Below, piece after piece: positions 1 through 8,511 of a stretch of 64,000 nt of DNA. Made by a program: the position numbers and the translations under genes. The notes under the pieces are model-generated. The model saw only the letters and a list, made by a program, of their open reading frames with translations. It was not told where the DNA came from and made no database searches. Position 1 is the first letter of the stretch. Each line of letters begins with the position of its first letter. Origin of the DNA: Euzebyella saccharophila (GTDB taxonomy: Bacteria > Bacteroidota > Bacteroidia > Flavobacteriales > Flavobacteriaceae); NCBI RefSeq assembly GCF_014855495.1, contig NZ_JACYFJ010000002.1, positions 434,001 through 498,000 on the forward strand. The letters run 5' to 3'.

Positions 1-1051
1 TTTCATCACGAATCATGCCTAAATACCGCTCAACCTTTTCTTTATCTCCAATTATTTTAGGGTTCCGGATAGCCTCTACTGCCAAATTAATAGTGGCAAT
101 AGGGGTCTTGAACTCATGGGTCATGTTGTTTATAAAGTCGGACTTTATCTCCGATATCTGCTTTTGCCTTATCAATTGATAAATGGCCCCTGAATAAGAT
201 GCCACAATTACCAAGATAAAAAGCAAAGACAAAAAGGCCATTCCCATTATAGAACTAATCAAAAACCGCTTTTTCTTTGGAAAATTTATAAGAAGGGAAA
301 AATTGGTGTCCCCCTCACTATCCTTAAAAATAGGCGCCTCGTATATAGTGCTTTCAGCAAATTTAAACCGCTTGGATTTTACCTTAGTGGGCAACCCCCT
401 ACTATAAACACCATACTCATATTCAATATCCAATCCTCTGTTCTTTAACTCCCTATTGAGCAAAAGTTCTATTTCCTGCTTTGAAACCCGTTTATGGATA
501 GGCACTTTTTTGGCATATTCCATAAAAACATCATCAAAAGCAGCCTTTTCCAAAGATGTAAGCCCTCCAATTTTTTCAATTTTCTCAATTGGAGTTAGTG
601 ATATATTTTTTCCGTCCAAATCAAAGTTTTCCTTGAAAACCATGCTTGTACGCTTACTGGTAAAGTTTTTAATTGTAGTAGTATCCCCACTGTCGCTGCT
701 GTCAAAGAACGTTGATGCAATGTTGTAATCTTCTTCAAGAATTCCATGAGAATACGTGCGTATTTCATTGGAATTCAAGTCTTTGTCTATAAATAAGAAA
801 TTACGGATGGGAGTGGTTTTTGGCTCAACTCCCATACTGTCTATTTGACTAAGATAACGTTCTGAATAGTCCCGACGTTCACGCCTTTCTATCTTCTCCG
901 TTACCTCATTCAGTATGTCTATAACCGCATTGGAAAACTGCTCTTCCTTATCGTCTACTGACTGTTTGATCCAAAAACTTTGAACGAATATAATTCCGAT
1001 CAAGGAGAGGCTCATCAAAATCACCAGAACAACAAACAACCTCTTATTCAT
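1..1051 (-). CDS. Sensor histidine kinase, N-terminal part (runs off left edge)
   Basis: Two-component sensor kinase of the inner membrane. Reading leftward from an ATG at 1051, 350 codons are visible before the window ends. There is a membrane helix at about residues 4-28, an extracytoplasmic sensor region of some 230 residues, a second helix at about 263-285, then the dimerisation H-box NNMTHEFKTP with the phospho-acceptor His312. The ATP-binding catalytic domain lies outside the window. The sensor region matches no domain I recognise, so the stimulus is unknown. The gene follows coaE by 65 nt on the same strand; in flavobacteria such kinases are usually followed by their response regulator, which would be off the left edge. 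The kinase call is secure, its partner is inference. Confidence 0.93.
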   Translation of the reverse strand, partial: MNKRLFVVLVILMSLSLIGIIFVQSFWIKQSVDDKEEQFSNAVIDILNEVTEKIERRERRDYSERYLSQIDSMGVEPKTTPIRNFLFIDKDLNSNEIRTYSHGILEEDYNIASTFFDSSDSGDTTTIKNFTSKRTSMVFKENFDLDGKNISLTPIEKIEKIGGLTSLEKAAFDDVFMEYAKKVPIHKRVSKQEIELLLNRELKNRGLDIEYEYGVYSRGLPTKVKSKRFKFAESTIYEAPIFKDSEGDTNFSLLINFPKKKRFLISSIMGMAFLSLLFILVIVASYSGAIYQLIRQKQISEIKSDFINNMTHEFKTPIATINLAVEAIRNPKIIGDKEKVERYLGMIRDE

Positions 1052-1116
1052 TGGTCATAAAATTAAAAATTTAACATTTAGCAATTTGTACGTTTAACCA
1101 AACCTTAACAAAAATG

Positions 1117-1719
1117 TTAAAATTCGGTCTTTTTAGCCTTGGTAAGTAGTTTTAAATGAATATCTTCCACTTGTTTGTAAGTGTTTTTCAAATCAAGATT
1201 TTCAATGACAAAATGAGAAAAAGGGGCTTTTTTAGAATCCGGCAATTGATTGCTTATTCTCTCTTCCACCTTCTTTCTATTTGAGTTGGGGTCGCGCAAC
1301 ATCACTCTGTTTATTCGTTCTTCCTGTGGAGCGGTTACAAAGACAATTTGATCATAGAATTCCTGGGAACCAGTTTCAAATATGAGAGCGGATTCTTGAA
1401 TAACATAGGGGGTTTCCTTTTCCTCTCTCCATAGAATAAAATCTTTTCTAACCGAAGGATGGACTATAGCGTTCATTGAACGTAATAGTTTGGGGTCATT
1501 AAAGATTTTTTTAGATATAAATTCACGATTCAAGATACCTTCTACATACGCTTCCTCCCCTAGTAACTGAATGATTTGTTCTTTGACTTCGCCATTAGAA
1601 ATCATCAAGGTTTTAGCTTCTTTGTCAGAGTTATATACCGGAACGCCAAGTTCTTGAAACATTTTGGCGACGGTGGTCTTTCCACTACCGATTCCTCCTG
1701 TTAAACCTACGGTTATCAT
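1117..1719 (-). CDS. coaE: Dephospho-CoA kinase
   Basis: Catalyses the last step of coenzyme A synthesis, ATP-dependent phosphorylation of the 3'-hydroxyl of dephospho-CoA in the cytoplasm. The P-loop GGIGSGKT is at residues 8-15, and the 200-residue length is normal for CoaE. The start ATG overlaps the end of the upstream YbbR-like gene by 4 nt, so the two are probably translationally coupled. The glycosyltransferase, YbbR protein, CoaE and the histidine kinase form one minus-strand run. CoaBC, an earlier enzyme of the same pathway, is encoded 6 kb away in another minus-strand cluster. Nothing is truncated. Confidence 0.97.
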   Translation of the reverse strand: MITVGLTGGIGSGKTTVAKMFQELGVPVYNSDKEAKTLMISNGEVKEQIIQLLGEEAYVEGILNREFISKKIFNDPKLLRSMNAIVHPSVRKDFILWREEKETPYVIQESALIFETGSQEFYDQIVFVTAPQEERINRVMLRDPNSNRKKVEERISNQLPDSKKAPFSHFVIENLDLKNTYKQVEDIHLKLLTKAKKTEF

Positions 1720-2684
1720 TCTCGTTTTAGGATAAATTCTACCTCATTTTCAAGTAATTTTGAACTATGTAGGCCTTCTGGTGTCTTGGTCAACATTACA
1801 GTAATAAAATTACTATTAGTCGCCTCTAGAGAGCGAAAATCTGCAACTACTTGGAAATCTTCCTCTGAGATTTCCTTTAAGACCTTTATTTTAGCTTTGC
1901 ATAAAACCGAAACATTTTCTGGAAACGTCCTCACTTGAACTCCCTTTGGAAAGTTGATTTTTTTTATAGGAAGCTTATACACCTTTTCAGAAAATCTGGC
2001 GATTTCTCCCTGTACTTGAACTTTATACGTGGAATAGCTTGTATTTTCCAATTCAGGTGATTGCAATAAATCCACACTTTCAGAAAAGCCCGAGGCCAAA
2101 TCCGGCAACCTAAGCTTGGCACTGCTCACAAAATCTATGGTATCTATTTCATCTTTGGGACCGGTAATTTCAACAGAATCAGGTAAAATCTTCATTTTCC
2201 CGTCCAAAAGATAATTTTTGGCCAAATCCAGTTCTACCTTGGCCTTAACTGGTACTTTTTTGGTAGTAACGGCCAACATGTCAAAATATAGCGTATCATT
2301 ATCAATATCCATCAAGGCCATGGTTCCGGGCAATTGGCTTTCTATCTGTTTTTTATAAATATCCGGGGATGCAAAAAATTTTGCGGATGTTTCCTCCAAC
2401 TCAGAAAGATCTATAAATACCTGCTTATTTTTAAAATTGAATCTTAAGAATTGAAAACCTATTGCACGTAACCTAACATCAACCGAGGTTTTTGAGGCTT
2501 TTTCAAAAAGGTAGTTGTCCGGTACATTTACAAACTCCAAATCAAATTGAGCTGTGCTCACGTACGTTCTGGAAAGTTTGTTTATAAACCAAATAAGACC
2601 CGAGCAAAGAAAAAATACTAGAAATACTTTTACTTTTCTCTTTTTGAGTCCACTCTCTATCTTTTGTAATACGGTATTTTTCAG
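1716..2684 (-). CDS. YbbR-like domain membrane-anchored protein, probable CTG start
   Basis: YbbR/CdaR-like protein: an N-terminal membrane anchor followed by extracytoplasmic YbbR-type beta domains. The earliest standard start is a GTG at 2561 (281 residues), which would leave out the anchor. The frame is open for 41 more codons upstream to 2684 and encodes a basic stretch (GLKKRKVK) followed by a hydrophobic helix (VFLVFFLCSGLIWFI), the usual N-terminus of this family. That extension has no ATG, GTG or TTG. Its first plausible start is CTG at 2684-2682, which overlaps the TGA of the glycosyltransferase gene as CTGA, the exact geometry of the common ATGA coupling. The full product would be 322 residues. 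Precise function in Bacteroidota is unknown. The family call is good; the CTG start is inferred. Confidence 0.8.
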   Translation of the reverse strand: MKNTVLQKIESGLKKRKVKVFLVFFLCSGLIWFINKLSRTYVSTAQFDLEFVNVPDNYLFEKASKTSVDVRLRAIGFQFLRFNFKNKQVFIDLSELEETSAKFFASPDIYKKQIESQLPGTMALMDIDNDTLYFDMLAVTTKKVPVKAKVELDLAKNYLLDGKMKILPDSVEITGPKDEIDTIDFVSSAKLRLPDLASGFSESVDLLQSPELENTSYSTYKVQVQGEIARFSEKVYKLPIKKINFPKGVQVRTFPENVSVLCKAKIKVLKEISEEDFQVVADFRSLEATNSNFITVMLTKTPEGLHSSKLLENEVEFILKRE

Positions 2685-3703
2685 GGCTTAAAAAAAAGTT
2701 CTGGAAACAACTGTTCCGGTTTTCTATTGCTAAAGTTAACCAAGATACTGGATTTAAGAAAACTAAATCCGTAACCAAAAAACTGTATACTTACTGCCAG
2801 CAAGGACCACAATGCAATGACTAAATTTCGGTTTTTCAATAAAGAATCTAGAAAAATAAGAATATAATAAAATAGATACAGGTAGAGCGGCAATGATATT
2901 CCCAATGCGAATAAAAGTAGCGAAACAAAAAGACCTAAGGTGAAAATAGTTGGAAACCAATACGTAATCTTTGCCGTACCGGGATGCCATTTATTTAAAA
3001 TAGGTCTTACTTTCCCAAACTTGGAAACCTGTTTAAAAAACTTACTCCAATCAATTCTGCGTTTATGAAATACATAGGCCTCAGGAATTAATTTTGTTGA
3101 ATACCCTTCTTGCCAAATTCTAAAGGTTAGGTCTGGGTCCTCCCCTGGATGAATAAACCCAAAACCTTTGGTAGACTCAAATGCTTCTTTAGAAATACCC
3201 ATGTTAAAACTTCTAGGCTGAAATTTACCAATGGCCTTCTTATTCCCACGGATTCCACCAGTGGTCAAAACCGAAGTCATCGCGTAATTAATCGATTTTT
3301 GAATAAGACTAAAAGACGAATGCGCGGCATCTGGGCCACCATAGCAATGGACAAAGTCTTTGGTCAAGGATTTCTCCACTTCCTCCAAGTAGTTTGGCGG
3401 AAGTATGCAATCTGAATCTAGTATGATAAAATAATTGCCCTTTGCCATGGACATTCCATAATTTCGTGAATCTCCTGGCCCGCTATTTTTTTTAAAATAA
3501 TAGGAAATGGTTATGGAACTTGTTGCATCCAACTCTTCTTGAAATGAACGAACGATGTTTTCCGAACTTACGGTAGAACCATCTTCTACAATGACTATTT
3601 CAAAGGCTTTTTGATAGGATTGACTTACCAAACTTTCCATTAATTCCCGGACCTCTTCTGGCCTATTATAAACGGGAACAACAAATGAGAAGGATGGATT
3701 CAT
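2681..3703 (-). CDS. Family 2 glycosyltransferase, membrane-associated
   Basis: GT-A fold glycosyltransferase that should transfer a sugar from a nucleotide-sugar donor at the cytoplasmic face of the inner membrane. The N-terminal VPVYNR motif (9-14) and a metal-binding DSD at 96-98 inside IILDSDC are typical of GT2. Hydrophobic helices lie at about 248-283 and 293-315. At 340 residues it is a normal size for a GT2 with a short membrane tail. It is first in the run with ybbR, coaE and the kinase, and its TGA lies within the CTGA overlap with ybbR. The acceptor (cell-surface glycan or lipid) cannot be read from sequence. It starts about 80 nt after fabI and its terminator. Confidence 0.9.
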   Translation of the reverse strand: MNPSFSFVVPVYNRPEEVRELMESLVSQSYQKAFEIVIVEDGSTVSSENIVRSFQEELDATSSITISYYFKKNSGPGDSRNYGMSMAKGNYFIILDSDCILPPNYLEEVEKSLTKDFVHCYGGPDAAHSSFSLIQKSINYAMTSVLTTGGIRGNKKAIGKFQPRSFNMGISKEAFESTKGFGFIHPGEDPDLTFRIWQEGYSTKLIPEAYVFHKRRIDWSKFFKQVSKFGKVRPILNKWHPGTAKITYWFPTIFTLGLFVSLLLFALGISLPLYLYLFYYILIFLDSLLKNRNLVIALWSLLAVSIQFFGYGFSFLKSSILVNFSNRKPEQLFPELFFKP

Positions 3704-3729
3704 CTAAAAATTGTATTACTAAAAGTCCT

Positions 3730-3768
3730 TTAAAAACAATACCGCCAACCTAGGGCCAGCGGTATTAA
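3730..3768 (-). terminator. Terminator downstream of fabI
   Basis: Inverted repeat with 8-bp perfect arms AATACCGC (3738-3745) and GCGGTATT (3759-3766). On the minus strand it is followed by GTTTTT, so it fits a Rho-independent terminator for fabI, whose stop is at 3785. Confidence 0.75.
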
Positions 3769-3784
3769 AAAATAGAATTTATTC

Positions 3785-4594
3785 TTAAGAGAACTGCTCA
3801 ATAACCTCTTGGCTTACTCCTGTATTAGAGAATCCTCCATCGTGGAAAAGGTTCTGCATAGTCACCTTTTTTGTCAAATCTGAAAACAACGTAACGGTAT
3901 AATCTGCGCACTCCAGAGCAGTGGCATTGCCTAAAGGCGACATTTTATCGGCATAACTTATAAAGCCATCAAAACCTTTTACCCCTTGACCTGCAGTAGT
4001 TGGGGTTGGGGATTGGCTAATAGTGTTGACCCTTACCTTTTTTTCCTTTCCAAAGAAATAGCCAAAACTCCTAGCTACAGATTCCAAATACGCCTTATTA
4101 TCCGCCATATCATTATAATCCGGAAAGGTTCTTTGGGCGGCCATATAGGTTAGGGCTACGATACTTCCCCACTCGCTCATGGCATCAGCCTTGTACAATG
4201 ATTGCAATACTTTATGAAAAGAAAGAGCGGAAACATCCCAACCCTTAGTGGTAAAATCATACTTCTCATCTGTATAATGCCTTCCTTTTCGAACGTTGAT
4301 GGACATACCAATGGCATGCAAAACAAAGTCTATCTTACCTCCAAGAATTTCCATGGATTTGGTAATCAAATTCTCTAAATCTTCCTCACTTGTAGCATCG
4401 GCAGGAATAATTTCAGAGCCTGTTTTTTCGGCCAAATCCTTAATTTGACCAAGGCGCATGGCTACCGGGGCATTGGTAAGAACAAAGCTTCCGCCTTCTT
4501 CATGCACTCTTTCTGCTGTTTTCCAGGCAATGGAGTTTTCATCCAAAGCTCCAAAAATAATTCCTCTCTTTCCTTTAAGTAAGTTAAATGACAT
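3785..4594 (-). CDS. fabI: Enoyl-[acyl-carrier-protein] reductase (NADH type)
   Basis: Reduces the trans-2-enoyl-ACP double bond in the last step of each type II fatty-acid elongation cycle. It is a 269-residue short-chain dehydrogenase. The FabI-type nucleotide-binding start GIIFGALDENSIAW replaces the classical GxxxGxG. The catalytic residues are visible: Tyr150 in ALTYM, and Tyr160 with Lys167 in the FabI-specific Y-x6-K spacing (DYNDMADNK). It appears monocistronic, with its own hairpin terminator and an upstream region carrying two perfect TAnnTTTG -7 elements. Length and motifs are those of canonical flavobacterial FabI. Confidence 0.97.
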   Translation of the reverse strand: MSFNLLKGKRGIIFGALDENSIAWKTAERVHEEGGSFVLTNAPVAMRLGQIKDLAEKTGSEIIPADATSEEDLENLITKSMEILGGKIDFVLHAIGMSINVRKGRHYTDEKYDFTTKGWDVSALSFHKVLQSLYKADAMSEWGSIVALTYMAAQRTFPDYNDMADNKAYLESVARSFGYFFGKEKKVRVNTISQSPTPTTAGQGVKGFDGFISYADKMSPLGNATALECADYTVTLFSDLTKKVTMQNLFHDGGFSNTGVSQEVIEQFS

Positions 4595-4623
4595 ATGTGT
4601 TAGGATTTGACTAGGTTATTTTT

Positions 4624-4651
4624 CAAAGTTATTTATAAGTTGACAAAGGTA
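4624..4651 (-). promoter_or_regulatory. Two tandem -7 elements upstream of fabI
   Basis: On the minus strand TACCTTTG (4651-4644) and TAACTTTG (4631-4624) both match TAnnTTTG exactly, 30 and 50 nt from the fabI ATG. Neither has a clear TTG -33 box at normal spacing. Confidence 0.55.
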
Positions 4652-4708
4652 GAAATTTCCAATAGGTATTCCATTAAGAAAAATGAAATAGGAAAAACCC
4701 AAAGATAT

Positions 4709-6361
4709 TTAAGCCAAAAGCTGTCTGGCGTGGGCCATTGCCGAATCTGAAATATCCTTCCCTCCTAACATCTCAGCAAGTTCAGACACTCTTTCTTCTG
4801 CCGTCAATTTTCTCATTTGTGTCTGTGTTCCCTCGCTATCCTCCTCCTTAAATACTTTATAATGGTGGTTTCCTTTGGATGCTACCTGCGGCAGGTGGGT
4901 AATTGAAAATACCTGCATGGTCTTACTCATATCCTGCATAATCTCTCCCATTCTATTGGAAATTTCTCCGGAAACTCCCGTGTCAATTTCATCGAACATC
5001 ATTGTTGGAAGGTTTTCATACTTGGCCAAAATGGCCTTAATCGTAAGCATTATCCTAGAAAGCTCTCCTCCTGAAGCCACTTTTTTCAATTCTCCATAGG
5101 AACCTCCTTTATTCGCGGAAAAGAGAAAAGTCAACTCATCCTTACCGGTTGATTTAAATTCTTTACTTTCCTTGAGTTCAATTTGAAAGGTTGCACTGGG
5201 CATGCCCAGTGGTTTAAGGCTACTTTCCAATTGTTTTTTCAATTGGGGAATTACTTTATTCCTATTTTTCAATAATTCGTTGGCCAATGACTGTAATTTA
5301 CCCTTACTTTCTTGCAGCTTCTTTTCCTTGGTCTGAATATCTGAATCCAAATTTTCGGTAATTTCTACTTTTTCAGCCAAAGAATTCCGGATGTCTATCA
5401 ATTCAGAAACCTCTTGCACTCCATGCTTCTTTTGCAAATCATATAATTGCTGAAGCTTTCCATTTACTTCCTCCAACAATTGCGGATTGGCCTCTGCACC
5501 CTCCTGTAGGTTCTGAAATTCCGTAGCAATATCATCGGCCTCTATAAAAAGGGATTGAATCCTAGAATTGATTTCCGAATATTGGGAACCAAAGGCAGCT
5601 AATTTTCCTGAAATTTGCTTGAGTTCCGTAAGTAAATTAACCAGCCCCACTTGTTCATCATTTAAAAGTTGATGCCCGTTGGAAAGATGTTCCAAGATAT
5701 TTTCAACATTGTTCAATTGCTCAAATTCCTCTTCAAGGGCTTCTTGCATTCCCTGCTTTAAAGAAATGGACTGGAGTTCTTCTAACAGAAAAGTATTGTA
5801 ATCATGTTCTTTTATAGCTTCTCGCTGCTGCTCTAGCAAGGCGCTCAGTTCTTTTTCATATCTTTTATAGGTCTTAAGCTGTTGTTTATAATCCGATAGT
5901 AACGACCCGTTTTCGGCAAGCGCATCAATAACCCTTAGCTGAAAATCCGCTTCCGTTAATTGCATGGTCTGATGTTGCGAATGCACATCGATCAAACTAC
6001 TGCCCAAATCGGATAGGATATTTAAAGTAACCGGAGAATCATTAATAAAGGCCCTGGATTTTCCGCTGGGATGAATTTCCCTTCTTATAATTGTAAGGTC
6101 ATCATATTCCAACTCGTTCTTTTCAAAAAAAGAAGATAGGTCATACTTGGCAATCTGAAATTCCGCCTCAATGATACATTTGGAGTTCTTATCCCTTAAG
6201 GAACTTAGATCGGCCCTGTTACCCAAAACCAATGAAAGGCCACCTAATAAAATGGATTTACCGGCGCCGGTCTCTCCTGTGATACATGTAAACCCTTCAC
6301 CAAACGACACGTTTAGATTATTGATCAGGGCGTAATTTTTAATTGAAAGTTTTGCTAGCAC
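4709..6361 (-). CDS. recN: DNA repair protein RecN
   Basis: SMC-like ATPase that acts early in recombinational repair of double-strand breaks. The Walker A motif GETGAGKS is at residues 29-36. A long central region rich in Leu, Glu, Lys and Gln is the expected coiled coil (about 150-380), and the C-terminal ABC half carries signature-like SGGELSR and Walker B MMFDEIDTG. The 550 residues are normal for RecN. It lies downstream of the DUF4835 gene on the same strand, but a perfect TATCTTTG -7 element sits in the 55-nt gap, so it may also have its own promoter. No LexA-type operator was recognised. Confidence 0.97.
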   Translation of the reverse strand: MLAKLSIKNYALINNLNVSFGEGFTCITGETGAGKSILLGGLSLVLGNRADLSSLRDKNSKCIIEAEFQIAKYDLSSFFEKNELEYDDLTIIRREIHPSGKSRAFINDSPVTLNILSDLGSSLIDVHSQHQTMQLTEADFQLRVIDALAENGSLLSDYKQQLKTYKRYEKELSALLEQQREAIKEHDYNTFLLEELQSISLKQGMQEALEEEFEQLNNVENILEHLSNGHQLLNDEQVGLVNLLTELKQISGKLAAFGSQYSEINSRIQSLFIEADDIATEFQNLQEGAEANPQLLEEVNGKLQQLYDLQKKHGVQEVSELIDIRNSLAEKVEITENLDSDIQTKEKKLQESKGKLQSLANELLKNRNKVIPQLKKQLESSLKPLGMPSATFQIELKESKEFKSTGKDELTFLFSANKGGSYGELKKVASGGELSRIMLTIKAILAKYENLPTMMFDEIDTGVSGEISNRMGEIMQDMSKTMQVFSITHLPQVASKGNHHYKVFKEEDSEGTQTQMRKLTAEERVSELAEMLGGKDISDSAMAHARQLLA

Positions 6362-6384
6362 GTATAAATTTTCATTGCTTGACG

Positions 6385-6392
6385 CAAAGATA
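6385..6392 (-). promoter_or_regulatory. -7 element upstream of recN
   Basis: TATCTTTG on the minus strand matches TAnnTTTG and would give a leader of about 18 nt before the recN ATG at 6361. No good -33 TTG was found. Confidence 0.55.
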
Positions 6393-6416
6393 ATTCATAA
6401 AAGTGAACGGAAAGAA

Positions 6417-7304
6417 TTAGTATGTAATGTCGTTCCAAGTACTGGAATATAAAGGAGCCACATTATTAAGTGTTTCCTTTAATTGCACGATGTCCACCTT
6501 GGGCCCATCGGAAAAAATATTCTGGATTTCCTCGGATTTGGCATCAAAAAATGTCTGAATCAAAAAAGCATTGGGCCTGCGTTTTATCATAGTTTCAAAC
6601 AATTTCATGGAACCTGCAATCACCTGTTTACCAGTACTATTATTGTCCCCAAGAATATCCAATCCCTTTCTATGGTAATTATACATGGCAATACGATATT
6701 CCCTATAGGTATTTGACAATAAGTTATCAATTAGCTCAAAACGACTACGATCGGTATTTTGGTCCCAACCAGCGTAATTGGTGCCTTGGGCCTGGGTAAC
6801 TATCTGCTGCGCCTTTCTAAAATGTTCTGTACCGCCTTCCAAAGAAAAGGTGTCCGCGTCCAATCCTAAAATAACATAAACATAATATGAGATAACCCCC
6901 ACCAAATTGGAATCAAAAACATTTTCGTTGAATACCAATGGCTGATACTCTATATATTCAAAATTAAATTGTCCGTCCTTATAATTAAAGACCGGACTAT
7001 CATAAGAAGTATTAAAGACGGGTCTGGAGGATTGAATTTGAATATTTCCTTCAAATCTATTGCTTTCAAAATTTGTAATGGTAATGAACATCTGGGCATT
7101 GATACGCTCATTCTCCTTGAACTTTCTATTGGTCCATTTGTTTTTATTGACAAAATCGTTCAAGGAACGTTCCAAGGTTTTGAAAATTTGCTGATTGGTT
7201 TGTGATACCTGATCGGCATTTACCGTAATAACACAGTTCATTTCTTGGGCATAGGAAGTAAGCCCTATAAGTAAAAAGAGAAAAAAAGAAAGAATATTAC
7301 GCAT
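6417..7304 (-). CDS. DUF4835 family secreted protein (possible type IX secretion factor)
   Basis: A 295-residue protein with a clear signal peptide (about 1-19, ending TSYAQ) and the conserved DUF4835 start MNCVITVNADQVSQTN. It should be exported to the periplasm or outer membrane. From memory, DUF4835 proteins have been linked to type IX secretion under the name PorD, but no other secretion gene is present here, so the role stays tentative. The gene starts 8 nt inside the end of coaBC and precedes recN. The overlap points to co-transcription with coaBC. No catalytic motif is visible. Confidence 0.85.
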   Translation of the reverse strand: MRNILSFFLFLLIGLTSYAQEMNCVITVNADQVSQTNQQIFKTLERSLNDFVNKNKWTNRKFKENERINAQMFITITNFESNRFEGNIQIQSSRPVFNTSYDSPVFNYKDGQFNFEYIEYQPLVFNENVFDSNLVGVISYYVYVILGLDADTFSLEGGTEHFRKAQQIVTQAQGTNYAGWDQNTDRSRFELIDNLLSNTYREYRIAMYNYHRKGLDILGDNNSTGKQVIAGSMKLFETMIKRRPNAFLIQTFFDAKSEEIQNIFSDGPKVDIVQLKETLNNVAPLYSSTWNDITY

Positions 7305-8502
7305 GGTATCGTTTCAAAATTTCGGCAAATATATCTTCGGCCACCGCCGTCTTGCTTTTTAGTTCAAACGAATTAATCTGGTAATTGTTATCAATAAAGC
7401 TTACTTTATTCGTTGCGTGCCCAAAACCTGCCCCCTTATCGTTCAAAGAGTTTAGGACAATGGCATCTAGGTTCTTTCTTTTAAGTTTTCCTTTGGCATT
7501 TTCTACCTCATTTTCAGTTTCAAGGGCAAAACCTACCAAATACTGATTTTTCTTTTTTTCGCCCATTGATAAGAGAATATCCTGTGTTTTCTCTAATTCA
7601 ATCGTCAACGAAGCATCTTTCTTTTTAATTTTTTGATCCGCTACATATTTTGGTCGATAATCCGCAACAGCCGCGGCTGCAATGGCAATGTCAATTTCTG
7701 CATAGTGCTCATGAACTTCCTCATACATTTCTGCCGAGGATACGACCCGCAGGACCTTAATCAACTCATTCGAAACCGAAATATGTGTGGGACCAGAAAC
7801 CAATATAACCGAAGCTCCCAACAGCGCAGCCCTCTTAGCCAACTCATACCCCATTAAACCAGAAGCGTGATTACCTATAAACCTCACTGGATCGATGGCC
7901 TCATAGGTTGGTCCCGCGGTTATCAAAACCTTTTTTCCCTTTAAAGGAAGACCTTCTAAAAGAAACTGTTTGATGGAACGTAAAATTTCTTCAGGCTCTG
8001 CCATTCTACCTTCCCCATGGAGTCCACTGGCCAATTCACCTGAACCAACGGGAATCAATATATTTCCAAAAGATTGCAACTTTTCTAAGGAAGCTTTTGT
8101 AGATGGATGTTGGTACATGTCCAAGTCCATGGCCGGAGCGAAAAATACAGGACATTTTGCAGAAAGGTAGGTTGCCAACAGTAAATTATCACAAATTCCG
8201 TTAGACATCTTTGACAAGGTGTTTGCCGTAGCAGGAGCTATCACCATCAAATCTGCCCACAATCCCAGCTCCACATGATTGTTCCAATCCGTTTCTTCAT
8301 TTTCTTCATGTACAAAAGAGGAAAGGACAGGATTTTTTGAGAGGGTAGCCAAAGTAAGAGGCGATACAAAAGAACTGGCGCTATCCGTTACTATTACTTT
8401 AACGTTAGCGCCAGCTTTAATCATTAACCGAACTAGAAATGTAGTCTTATAAGCGGCAATCCCTCCGGTAATGCCTAAAAGGATGTTTTTACCGCCTAAC
8501 AT
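7297..8502 (-). CDS. coaBC: Bifunctional phosphopantothenoylcysteine decarboxylase / synthetase
   Basis: Makes 4'-phosphopantetheine in CoA synthesis: the C-terminal CoaB half joins phosphopantothenate to cysteine, and the N-terminal flavin-dependent CoaC half decarboxylates the product. CoaC motifs are the flavin site GITGGIAAYK (10-19), His76 in NNHVELG, the PASANT-like APATANT (89-95) and FAPAMDLDMY. CoaB is marked by ITAGPTYEAIDPVRFI. One oddity: the substrate-flap motif that reads ACGDxGxGRM in E. coli reads ASGLHGEGRM here, so the usual catalytic Cys is Ser159. The rest is intact at 401 residues. It lies 9 nt after the omega-like gene and overlaps the DUF4835 gene. Confidence 0.96.
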   Translation of the reverse strand: MLGGKNILLGITGGIAAYKTTFLVRLMIKAGANVKVIVTDSASSFVSPLTLATLSKNPVLSSFVHEENEETDWNNHVELGLWADLMVIAPATANTLSKMSNGICDNLLLATYLSAKCPVFFAPAMDLDMYQHPSTKASLEKLQSFGNILIPVGSGELASGLHGEGRMAEPEEILRSIKQFLLEGLPLKGKKVLITAGPTYEAIDPVRFIGNHASGLMGYELAKRAALLGASVILVSGPTHISVSNELIKVLRVVSSAEMYEEVHEHYAEIDIAIAAAAVADYRPKYVADQKIKKKDASLTIELEKTQDILLSMGEKKKNQYLVGFALETENEVENAKGKLKRKNLDAIVLNSLNDKGAGFGHATNKVSFIDNNYQINSFELKSKTAVAEDIFAEILKRYHA

Positions 8503-8511
8503 TCAACAGTT

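Noticed and set aside
456-728. 90-codon plus-strand frame
   Set aside because: It is antisense to the sensor domain of the histidine kinase, with a Ser/Lys/Phe-rich composition typical of shadow frames.
1716-2684. Frameshift or pseudogene in ybbR
   Set aside because: The frame is unbroken from the CTG to the stop and length agrees with the family; only the start codon is unusual.
2542-2778. Open frame of 78 codons on the minus strand between ybbR and the glycosyltransferase
   Set aside because: It overlaps the probable N-terminal coding part of ybbR in another frame and has no protein-like features; the ybbR frame is the better reading.
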